Below are positions 42,366-49,589 of a DNA stretch of 64,000 bases, piece by piece; the stretch's first letter is position 1; every line of letters begins with the position of its first letter. A program made the translations under genes and the position numbers. The notes under the pieces were generated by a model. The model ran no database searches. It was not told the origin of the DNA and was given only the letters and a program-made list of their open reading frames with translations. The stretch covers positions 124,001 through 188,000 of the forward strand of contig NZ_JALKBH010000005.1 of assembly GCF_023016115.1 (NCBI RefSeq), written 5' to 3'. The stretch comes from Alcanivorax sp. S6407 (GTDB lineage: Bacteria > Pseudomonadota > Gammaproteobacteria > Pseudomonadales > Alcanivoracaceae).

Positions 42366-43421
42366 TTACTGGCCGATCAGCTGCTGGCGGAAGGCCCGCG
42401 GGGTGAGGTCGAACCAGTCGCGGCAGGCGCGATTGAAGGCGGATTGTTCGGAGTAGCCGAGCAGCCCGGCGATCTGGCTGAGTTTGAGATTGGGCTCCAT
42501 CAGGTACTCCCTGGCCAGCTTCATCCGCTCCGCATTGAGTAGCTGCTCATAGGTTGTCCCTTCCCTGGCCAGACGTCGCTGCAAGGTGCGTTTGTGCATG
42601 GACAGGTGTGAGGCAATGGTATCGCTGGAGCAGCGGCCGGTGGGAAGCAGGGTGTTGATCAGCCCGGTGATGTCCTCTGACAAGCTGCTGGCATTGGGTG
42701 TCTGTTGGGAGTCCAGATAGCGCTCTGCCAGTTGCCAGGTCTGGTGGTCGGCACTGGACAGTGGCATGGCATAGGTGGACATGGGCAGATAGAAACCAGT
42801 CCAGTCCTGTTCGAAAAAGGCCGGGCATTGAAACATGGAACGGTAGGCGGTCATCTCTGCGCTGCGCGGGTGCATGAAGTGAACGGAGATGGGTTGAAAG
42901 TCGTCCCCGCAAAGCAGCTTGATCACCTGCATGGCATTGGCCATGCCCAGTTCATAAGGCTGCACCCAGTAGCCCAGGCCCCTGTTATCAATACGGTAAA
43001 AGAACTGAATGGCGGGTTGTCCGTCCAGCATCACCATTTCGGTGTCCACGCTGAGCACCGGGGAGTGCAGATGCAGGTAGCGCCCGATGCTTTGAATGGC
43101 GTCGCCCACGGTCATGGAGCTGCGGGCAATCACCGAGATGGGACCGAGAATGTCCATGCCCTGGTAGTCTGCCAGGCTCATGCCGAACGCCGGATCACCG
43201 AGGCTGTCCGCGGTGTCTTCCAGTAGGGCGATGAAGTCCTTGAGCACCAGAAAGCTCTGGTCCTCGCGGTCATCCTGTGCGGGGATGTGATGTCTGGCGA
43301 GAAGTGGAAGCGGATCTGCACCCCTGCTCCGGACCTGTTCTTCATAGCCCCACAGATTGGTGGCCCGGATCAGGCTGGTCACGCGCTTGTCTCCGATGTC
43401 ATTGCGGGTGCCTGTGTGCAC
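42366..43421 (-). CDS. AraC family regulator next to almA
   Basis: A 351-residue OruR-type AraC regulator: N-terminal Arabinose_bd-like domain (HHIPAQDDREDQ, FGMSLADYQGMDILGPISVIARSS) and C-terminal HTH (LSQIAGLLGYSEQSAFNRACRDWFDLTPRAFRQQ). It is divergent from almA across 132 bases containing phased GTC repeats, and upstream of the fadL-like gene on the same strand. It probably senses a long-chain alkane or fatty-acid product and controls both. Confidence 0.88.
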   Translation of the reverse strand: MHTGTRNDIGDKRVTSLIRATNLWGYEEQVRSRGADPLPLLARHHIPAQDDREDQSFLVLKDFIALLEDTADSLGDPAFGMSLADYQGMDILGPISVIARSSMTVGDAIQSIGRYLHLHSPVLSVDTEMVMLDGQPAIQFFYRIDNRGLGYWVQPYELGMANAMQVIKLLCGDDFQPISVHFMHPRSAEMTAYRSMFQCPAFFEQDWTGFYLPMSTYAMPLSSADHQTWQLAERYLDSQQTPNASSLSEDITGLINTLLPTGRCSSDTIASHLSMHKRTLQRRLAREGTTYEQLLNAERMKLAREYLMEPNLKLSQIAGLLGYSEQSAFNRACRDWFDLTPRAFRQQLIGQ

Positions 43422-43448
43422 AGCAATTCGGTGTATTTGTTCTTGAAA

Positions 43449-43496
43449 ATATGTCGCGATATGTCAAAAAGATGTCCGCATTCGTCAATATTGTCA
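43449..43496. promoter_or_regulatory. Helically phased GTC half-sites in the almA promoter region
   Basis: NNGTC motifs occur with GTC at 43453, 43463, 43474, 43484 and 43493, spaced 10, 11, 10 and 9 bases, so all face the same side of the helix. They lie in the divergent gap between the AraC gene and almA. The last two overlap CGTCAATATT (43483-43492), also found at 42208-42217 upstream of the fadL-like gene. Confidence 0.6.
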
Positions 43497-43553
43497 AGCC
43501 CGGGTTTTGGAATAGTGGATGGTGAGAGCGAGATTAATAACAAGGAAAATACG

Positions 43554-45053
43554 ATGACTACTCAACACTACGACATCATCATCATTGGTGCCGGACTCTC
43601 CGGCATCGGCACCGCCTGCCATATCGCCCGTCAGTTTCCGGGTAAGTCCCTGGCCATTCTTGAGCGCCGCGAGCAAGTGGGTGGCACCTGGGACCTGTTT
43701 CGTTATCCCGGCATTCGTTCCGACTCTGACATGGCCAGCTTCGGCTTCAACTTCAAACCCTGGTATTCCGACAAGGTGCTGGCCAAGGGGGGCGATATTC
43801 GTGAATACGTGGCGGAGACCGCCAGGGAATTTGGCCTGTACGACAAGGTGAAATACGGGCTCAAACTGGAAAAGGCCAACTGGTCCAGCAGTGATCAACA
43901 CTGGGAGATTCCCGCCCTGCATGAGGCCAGTGGTGAAACCCGCACCTATACCTGTGGTTTTATCGTCAACTGCGCCGGTTACTACAACTACGACCACGGC
44001 TATCGCCCGCATTTCGATGGCGAGGAAAGCTTCAAGGGGCAGATCGTTCATCCCCAGCAGTGGCCGCAAAATTTCGATTACAGCGGCAAGAAAGTGGTGG
44101 TGATTGGCAGTGGTGCCACCGCCATTACCGTGGTGCCGGCTATGGCGGAAAAGGCCGCCAAGGTCACCATGCTGCAGCGTTCTCCCAGTTACATCATGGC
44201 CATGCCGGATACCGACGTGATCTCCATTGCCATGAACAAGGTGTTGCCGAAAAAGTGGGTGTTCAACATGACCCGCAAGCGCAACATCCTGTTCCAGCGC
44301 GGCCTCTACCTGGCCTGCCAGCGCTGGCCGGAGAAGGCTCGCAAGCTGCTGATCTCACACATGAGCAAGCGCGCCCCGAATATCGACGTGAAACACTTCA
44401 CGCCGTCCTACATGCCCTGGGACCAGCGTCTGTGTGCGGCCCCGGACGGTGACTTCTTTGATGCGCTGCGTTCCGGCAAGGCGGACATGGCCACCGACCA
44501 TATCGATCACTTCGATGAAACCGGCATCGTGCTGAAGTCCGGCCAGCATCTGGAAGCCGATATCATTGTCACCGCCACCGGGCTGGATGTGCAGTTGATG
44601 GGCGGTATGCAGCTGGAGCTGGATCATCAGCCGGTGAATCTGACCCGGAAAATGACCTACAAGGGTTTGCTGATTCAGGATATTCCCAACTACGGCTGGA
44701 TCTTTGGTTATACCAATGCGCCCTGGACCCTGAAGAGCGATATCGGCGGCCAGTATCTGTGTCGTCTGTTTGCGGAAATGGAAAAGCGCGGTTCTACTGT
44801 GGCCACACCAGTGGATCATCACAATAACCTGACCGAGGTGGGGATGCTGGATGGCTTTGCGCCGGGTTATATTAACCGCGCCAAGGATCGCATGCCTCGT
44901 CAGGGGCGCGGTGGTCCCTGGAAAGTGACCATGCACTACGGCCAGGACAAGAAACTGCTGACGGAAGATCCGGTGTACGATGGCATTCTTGAATTTGCTG
45001 GCCGTGAAGCGGCGCGTGCCAACAACGTAGAGCCAATCCGCGCCTCTGCCTGA
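43554..45053 (+). CDS. almA: AlmA-type flavin-binding long-chain alkane monooxygenase
   Basis: A 499-residue FAD monooxygenase closely matching AlmA of Acinetobacter and Alcanivorax, which oxidises n-alkanes longer than about C20-C32. Landmarks are IIIGAGLSGIGTACHI, GGTWDLFRYPGIRSDSDMASFGFNFKPW, the Baeyer-Villiger fingerprint FKGQIVHPQQWP, NADPH site VVIGSGATAITVVP and HFTPSYMPWDQRLC. The ATG at 43554 follows AAGGA; upstream in-frame sequence overlaps the regulator promoter and is not coding. The AraC gene and FadL channel nearby support alkane use. It is followed by a hydrolase gene. Confidence 0.93.
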   Translation: MTTQHYDIIIIGAGLSGIGTACHIARQFPGKSLAILERREQVGGTWDLFRYPGIRSDSDMASFGFNFKPWYSDKVLAKGGDIREYVAETAREFGLYDKVKYGLKLEKANWSSSDQHWEIPALHEASGETRTYTCGFIVNCAGYYNYDHGYRPHFDGEESFKGQIVHPQQWPQNFDYSGKKVVVIGSGATAITVVPAMAEKAAKVTMLQRSPSYIMAMPDTDVISIAMNKVLPKKWVFNMTRKRNILFQRGLYLACQRWPEKARKLLISHMSKRAPNIDVKHFTPSYMPWDQRLCAAPDGDFFDALRSGKADMATDHIDHFDETGIVLKSGQHLEADIIVTATGLDVQLMGGMQLELDHQPVNLTRKMTYKGLLIQDIPNYGWIFGYTNAPWTLKSDIGGQYLCRLFAEMEKRGSTVATPVDHHNNLTEVGMLDGFAPGYINRAKDRMPRQGRGGPWKVTMHYGQDKKLLTEDPVYDGILEFAGREAARANNVEPIRASA

Positions 45054-45133
45054 TGGTATTCTGATTGTTGGTGCCTGCCCGGGTAACACAGGATTCGGGA
45101 GAGCTATTCGTGGCGGGCACAGGGAGAAAAACG

Positions 45134-45955
45134 ATGAGCGAAAATAACAAACCGCCAGTATTGCTGATTCATGGCATGTGGAGTGATGGTGATACCCTGC
45201 ACGAAGTGCGTGATGCCTTTGTTGAGCAGGGCTATCGGGTGGATTCGGTGACGCTGCCGTTCCATCGTCCCCGTGCCGAGCATTCCACCGCCAGTCTTGC
45301 CAGTCTGGCGCGAGCCCGGCTGCAGGATTATGTGGAGTTCCTGGTCGAGCACGTAAAGAAAATGGAAAGCGCGCCTATTGTGGTGGGGCATTCCATGGGT
45401 GGATTGCTGGCCCAGCTCACCGCGGCGCGGGTGCCTTGCGATCGCCTGATCCTGTTGTCGTCAGCGGCGCCTGCAGGCATTAACGGACTCGGCTTATCGG
45501 TATTTCGGACCCTGGGCAGCAACCTGTTCCGCTTTCCGCTGTGGCGTAGCGCCACCCACCTGAAGCTGGCCAATGTGCAGTACGGTGTTGCCAACACCCA
45601 GAGTCCGGCGACCCAGCAGGAAGTATTCGACCTGTGCAGTTACGAATCCGGCATGGTGACCTTTCAGATGACCCTGGCCGCTTTCAGCAAAAAAACCTTT
45701 GCGAATGTGGAGCCGGGCAGCATTCGTTGCCCGATCCTGATCATTGGTGGCGTGGAAGATCGCATCACAACCATCGGCGTGCAGCGCAAGATCGCGAAAC
45801 GGTATGGTGATCGTTGTCGTCTGGTCGAGATTCCGGGCTGTGATCACTGGACAGTGGGTGGCCGCTACTTTCGCGAGATTCGCTCTGTCATGTTCGACTG
45901 GCTGGCGCAGGATCTGCCCTGTGACAGCAATGAACCGGCCTTGATGGCCAGCTGA
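45134..45955 (+). CDS. Alpha/beta-hydrolase
   Basis: A 273-residue serine hydrolase. VLLIHGMWSDGD holds the oxyanion region, GHSMGGLLAQL the nucleophile, GGVEDRITT the acid and GCDHWTVGGRY the histidine, so the catalytic triad is complete. ATG at 45134 follows GGGAGAAA. It lies 80 bases downstream of almA in the same direction, so it may hydrolyse an ester formed in long-chain alkane oxidation (AlmA has the Baeyer-Villiger fingerprint); this is inference. A terminator follows. Confidence 0.85.
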   Translation: MSENNKPPVLLIHGMWSDGDTLHEVRDAFVEQGYRVDSVTLPFHRPRAEHSTASLASLARARLQDYVEFLVEHVKKMESAPIVVGHSMGGLLAQLTAARVPCDRLILLSSAAPAGINGLGLSVFRTLGSNLFRFPLWRSATHLKLANVQYGVANTQSPATQQEVFDLCSYESGMVTFQMTLAAFSKKTFANVEPGSIRCPILIIGGVEDRITTIGVQRKIAKRYGDRCRLVEIPGCDHWTVGGRYFREIRSVMFDWLAQDLPCDSNEPALMAS

Positions 45956-46064
45956 AAACGTGCGCTACAACAACCGCTTTGCGGTGCTGCACGTCATGGG
46001 CTACGTGGCGGTAGTGGCAGGGGAATCCCCTTCCTTGTTTCCCTAACTGCTGTACGTAGCCTCC

Positions 46065-46100
46065 GCCCCGCTCCGCAAATCGCGAGCGGGGCATTTTTTT
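46065..46100 (+). terminator. Terminator after the almA-hydrolase unit
   Basis: GCCCCGCTC (46065-46073), loop, GAGCGGGGC (46084-46092), A, then seven T. A second palindrome, CTCTGCGGCCGCAGAG (46106-46121), follows and resembles the CGCAGAGCGGCC box found next to heptad repeats elsewhere. Confidence 0.85.
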
Positions 46101-46262
46101 GGCTGCTCTGCGGCCGCAGAGCGGCCAAAAATTTATTCCGGTTGTATATGGATTGTTTGTTATTGTCTGCGCGTGGTTTATCGCCTCGGGTTTAAGGGTA
46201 TTCTGATTGTTTCAGGTTCTCCGCATGAGGGAACTCAGCGACCCGAACAGGAGGCGGCGGCC

Positions 46263-47150
46263 ATGGATTCGGCCACATCAAACCAGCAGGCTATTGCCGC
46301 AGCGAAACGGCACATGGGCAGCATGGCCTGGCCCACTATTGTGTTGGCCCTGTTGGTGGTGTTGGCATTTGTGTGGACCCTGGCACTGTTCGCCAGTGGT
46401 TCGCTGCCCGCCTGGCTCGCCTGCGTGTTGGTGGCGCTGCTGACCTACATGTCCTATACGCCGCTGCATGAGGCGGTCCATGGCAATATTCATGGTCATC
46501 ATGAAGGGCGCAAGTGGATCAACGATCTGTGCGGCTATCTGGTGGCGCCGATCATTGCGATCCCTTACGCCTCGCACCGCGTTGAGCACTTTACCCATCA
46601 TCGTTATACCAATCAGCCGGACAAGGATCCGGACTTCATTGTCAGTGGCATGGAGAAAAGTCCGCTGGCGGTGATTACGGCCGGGCTGCGTTTTCAGTGG
46701 GTGCAGAATACCTTTTTTGTGACGCACAGCTGGCGGAGCGCTTCATGGCAACAGCGGTGGATTTACTGTGGGGAGTTGCTGGTGTCGGTTGGCTGGCGGC
46801 TGGTGTATCTGCTGATGGTAGATCAGCCCGGTACCCTGCTGGTGATACTACTGGGGTATTACGGTGGCGGGTTGTTTACTGCGTACTGGTTCGCCTATCG
46901 CCCCCACCACCCCTACCGGGTCAGCGAGCGCTATCGCAATACCAACAGCCTGATCATGCCGGTATGGATGAAGCCGCTGGAATGGGTCTGGCTGGGGCAG
47001 AATCTGCATTCCATCCATCACCTGTTTCCCCGCGTGCCATTCTATCGATACCATGCCCTGCATCGTGAGATCGAGCCGATCCTGCGATCCCGGGGAACGC
47101 CGATCATCGGCATCTTTTCCCGGCTGCCGACACCTTCTGCTGACAGGTAA
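46263..47150 (+). CDS. Fatty acid desaturase/hydroxylase family protein
   Basis: A 295-residue membrane di-iron enzyme. The three histidine boxes are HEAVHGNIHGHH (near 82), HRVEHFTHHRY (near 112) and HSIHHLFPR (near 255); four hydrophobic helices surround them. This pattern fits fatty acid desaturases and beta-carotene hydroxylases of the CrtR type; the reaction cannot be chosen by eye. The ATG follows AGGAGG; the upstream in-frame extension lacks a site. The 307 bases before it hold a terminator and a palindrome. Confidence 0.83.
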   Translation: MDSATSNQQAIAAAKRHMGSMAWPTIVLALLVVLAFVWTLALFASGSLPAWLACVLVALLTYMSYTPLHEAVHGNIHGHHEGRKWINDLCGYLVAPIIAIPYASHRVEHFTHHRYTNQPDKDPDFIVSGMEKSPLAVITAGLRFQWVQNTFFVTHSWRSASWQQRWIYCGELLVSVGWRLVYLLMVDQPGTLLVILLGYYGGGLFTAYWFAYRPHHPYRVSERYRNTNSLIMPVWMKPLEWVWLGQNLHSIHHLFPRVPFYRYHALHREIEPILRSRGTPIIGIFSRLPTPSADR

Positions 47151-47169
47151 CAAGGCCGATTTGCCTTCA

Positions 47170-47197
47170 GCATGTTGCGTGTTGCGCCTGCTGCGCG
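47170..47197. repeat. Heptad array after the desaturase gene
   Basis: GCATGTT, GCGTGTT, GCGCCTG, CTGCGCG in register, starting twenty bases after the stop codon and ending before a terminator. Confidence 0.65.
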
Positions 47198-47203
47198 GGC
47201 AAC

Positions 47204-47234
47204 AAAAAAGGCCTCTCAACTGAGAGGCCTTTTT
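47204..47234. terminator. Bidirectional terminator before tRNA-Arg
   Basis: AGGCCTCTCA (47209-47218), two-base loop, TGAGAGGCCT (47221-47230), flanked by A5 and T5. It ends both the desaturase gene and, on the minus strand, the tRNA transcript. Confidence 0.9.
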
Positions 47235-47238
47235 GATA

Positions 47239-47315
47239 TGGCACGCCCGAGAGGATTCGAACCTCTGACCTTTGCCTCCGGAGGGCAACGCTCTATCCAG
47301 CTGAGCTACGGGCGC
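47239..47315 (-). tRNA. tRNA-Arg (anticodon CCG)
   Basis: A 77-base tRNA with encoded CCA (TGG at 47239-47241). The acceptor stem pairs GCGCCCG with CGGGCGT; the anticodon loop is CTCCGGA between TTGCC and GGCAA; the T loop GGTTCGAATCC and D loop AGCTGGATAGAGC are standard. It reads CGG codons. No integrase or attachment-site duplication is seen beside it. Confidence 0.96.
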
Positions 47316-47731
47316 AAAACAGGTTGCACAGCGTTTGGGGCCGATCTGGCGCCCTGGCTGTGCAGGCTGGAACTTGGGGATCCAACGGCGGCGAATGATA
47401 GCCGGTTGTGGCGGTGGCGTCCATGGATGGGGCGCATCAGAAGGGCGTTTGACGATATTCTGCGCATCCGGTCGCAGCATGGAAATGGCCTGGCATGTGG
47501 CTGATCCCTGCCGTGGATTCGCGATTGCCGCCCGGTCCACAGGAGGGAGGTTGTCGCCCTGTTGGGCTCAAGCTGACCGCGAAGGGGGCCTGATTGTCCG
47601 GCACAATGCGGGTTGTGATGGAACTTGGCGGGGTTTTGGTGTCGAATGCAAGGAGCGGGCATTTTACAATCTTTTCCCGCTAACTCTTTGATGAATCGGT
47701 AGTCTTTGCAGCAGTCGCAGACTGCAAAGAG
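47316..47731. other. Intergenic region with inverted repeat at its right end
   Basis: 416 bases between tRNA-Arg and the response regulator. Short ORFs are present but have no family motif or ribosome site. It must hold the tRNA promoter. At the right end TCTTTGCAG (47703-47711) and CTGCAAAGA (47722-47730) form an inverted repeat directly before the regulator start codon, covering its ribosome-binding region. Confidence 0.45.
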
Positions 47732-48433
47732 ATGGAGAAGAGCGTGCGGATTGCTTATCTGGAAGATGATGTGGCCCAGGCCGAGCTGGTGACTCACTGG
47801 CTGAAAGAGGCGGGACATAACTGTATCCATCATTCCAGTGGGCGGGATTTCATGTCGATGTTGCGACGTGACACCTTCGACATTCTCCTGCTGGACTGGG
47901 AAGTGCCGGACATGAATGGCTATGCCGTACTCGAAGAGGTGCGGGCCAGTGGCAATCGCACTCCGGTGCTGTTTGCCACCCAGCGTGATGATGAATCTTC
48001 AATTGTCGGCGCTTTGTCGCTCGGCGCGGATGACTACATGGTAAAACCGACCAAGCAAGCGGAATTGCTGGCCCGGATCAACGCCCTTGGGCGCCGGGCA
48101 GGGGTAGCGGAAATGGATGAACAAACGGCGCTGACGGTGGGCCCATGGACAGTGGATCGTGCCCGCCGGCAGATTCTGCTGGAAGAAACACCGGTGAAAC
48201 TGACCGACAAGGATTTCGAGCTGGCCAGCTATCTGTTCCAGAATGTGGGCAAGCTGATGAGTCGCGCCCACTTGCTGGAAAAAGTGTGGGGCATTATGAC
48301 CCCCATCGAGTCGCGCACGGTAGATGTGCACATCAGCCGTATTCGTCGCAGTCTGCAGATTCGGCCCGAGCGTGGCTATCGCATCAAGACGGTTTATCAG
48401 CACGGATACCGGCTGGAGCCGATCGAAGAATAA
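47732..48433 (+). CDS. OmpR-family response regulator
   Basis: A 233-residue two-component regulator. The receiver domain has the acidic pair LEDD, phosphoacceptor Asp55 (ILLLDWEVPDMNG) and the KP lysine (DDYMVKPTKQ). The C-terminal winged helix fits OmpR type (LTDKDFELASYLFQNVGKLMSRAHLLEKVWG, VDVHISRIRRSL, GYRIKTVYQHGYRL). Start is either this ATG or a GTG at 47744 with GGAG behind it. It is followed by a LysM/FecR protein and a CHASE2 kinase that is its likely partner. Confidence 0.9.
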   Translation: MEKSVRIAYLEDDVAQAELVTHWLKEAGHNCIHHSSGRDFMSMLRRDTFDILLLDWEVPDMNGYAVLEEVRASGNRTPVLFATQRDDESSIVGALSLGADDYMVKPTKQAELLARINALGRRAGVAEMDEQTALTVGPWTVDRARRQILLEETPVKLTDKDFELASYLFQNVGKLMSRAHLLEKVWGIMTPIESRTVDVHISRIRRSLQIRPERGYRIKTVYQHGYRLEPIEE

Positions 48434-48461
48434 AGCACCATATTATTCAGGAAGGGGTTGC

Positions 48462-49586
48462 ATGAAGGGCTGGCTATGGATGGCGCTGTTGCTGGGACTG
48501 TTGTCGTCCACGGCGAGCGCACAGGAAGATTGGCAATATACCCTGCGGCCCGGTGATTCCCTGTGGAAGATTTGCGACCGCTTTGCCCAGCAGCCCCAGG
48601 CCTGTTGGCGCGAACTGGCCTCCTACAACGGCCTGGATAATCCTCACAGTCTCAGCCCCGGTGATGTACTGCGGGTGCCCATGGACTGGCTCAAGGAAAA
48701 GCCTATTTCTGCCACCGCCCGCGGCGTCAGCGGGGAAGTGCTGCTGTATCCGGCAGAGGGTGGTGAGCCGCTGATGGTCAGTGAAGGCGATCAGATTGCC
48801 TTTGGCGATGCTCTCGAAACCGGAATGGATGGTAGCGTGCGGGTGCACTTTGCCGATCAGTCCGTGGTGCTGCTCAAACCCTCCAGTCTGCTGGTGGTCA
48901 ACCAGTACCGTCGCTTCCTTGGGCAGAAAGGGGAGCGCACCGAGCTGCGCCTGGAGCGCGGCAGTATCCGTAACTCGGTGACCCCTCTGGACCAGGATGA
49001 AGCCACCTTCGAGGTGTATACCCCGGGCGTAGTGGCGGCGGTGCGCGGTACCGAATATTACCTGTCCGTGGATGGTGCCGAGACGTCACGCAATGAGGTG
49101 CTGGAAGGCCAGGTGGATGTGACCGGCCGGGAGACCACCCGCGAAGTCCGCCAGGGGTTTGCCACCCTGGCGGCCATTGATGAACCTCCCATGGAACCGG
49201 TGGCATTGTTGCCGGCCCCGGCCATGGTGGTGACCACCAGTTATACCGGTGCCGAGGCGGTGTGGCCGGCCCAGGCTGATGCGCAGCAGTATGCGGTGGA
49301 GTGGTACCAGCAGGACGATGGGGTGCTGCTGGGCCAGCAATATTTGACCGAGACCCGCTGGCAGCAGGCGCTGCCGGTGGGGCAATACCGCCTGTTGGTG
49401 CGCGCCGTGGACAACCATGGCCTTCGCGGCGAGGAAGCTTGGCAGGAAATCACCATTGCCCCGGAGCCCGTCGAGCCGCCCGCGCCGCAGGCGCCGGAAC
49501 CGCCCCCCGAGCCAGAACCGGAAGCGAAAAAGCCCTGGGACCTGTGGGTGTTCATCGGCGGTGTTGCCCTGATGTTGGCGCTATAA
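48462..49586 (+). CDS. LysM-FecR domain periplasmic protein
   Basis: A 374-residue exported protein: signal peptide (LWMALLLGLLSSTASA), LysM domain (YTLRPGDSLWKICDRFAQQPQACW) near residues 22-70, FecR-like domain (LVSEGDQI, VRVHFADQSVVLLKPSSLL, VYTPGVVAAVRGTEYYLSV), then a Pro-rich stretch and a C-terminal hydrophobic helix (LWVFIGGVALMLAL). LysM binds peptidoglycan; FecR folds sense or transmit signals. It ends three bases before the CHASE2 kinase gene, so it is probably a periplasmic partner of the kinase. Confidence 0.85.
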   Translation: MKGWLWMALLLGLLSSTASAQEDWQYTLRPGDSLWKICDRFAQQPQACWRELASYNGLDNPHSLSPGDVLRVPMDWLKEKPISATARGVSGEVLLYPAEGGEPLMVSEGDQIAFGDALETGMDGSVRVHFADQSVVLLKPSSLLVVNQYRRFLGQKGERTELRLERGSIRNSVTPLDQDEATFEVYTPGVVAAVRGTEYYLSVDGAETSRNEVLEGQVDVTGRETTREVRQGFATLAAIDEPPMEPVALLPAPAMVVTTSYTGAEAVWPAQADAQQYAVEWYQQDDGVLLGQQYLTETRWQQALPVGQYRLLVRAVDNHGLRGEEAWQEITIAPEPVEPPAPQAPEPPPEPEPEAKKPWDLWVFIGGVALMLAL

Positions 49587-49589
49587 CAC

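Noticed and set aside
43287-43553. N-terminal extension of AlmA
   Set aside because: Overlaps the divergent AraC gene and operator array; the family starts at the FAD motif near residue 8 of the 499-residue form.
47204-47315. tRNA-Arg as an integration site for a genomic island
   Set aside because: No integrase, no duplicated tRNA 3' end and no composition shift beside it.
47335-47691. 118-residue ORF between tRNA-Arg and the response regulator
   Set aside because: No ribosome site, odd composition, no motif; overlaps an equally long unsupported ORF on the other strand.
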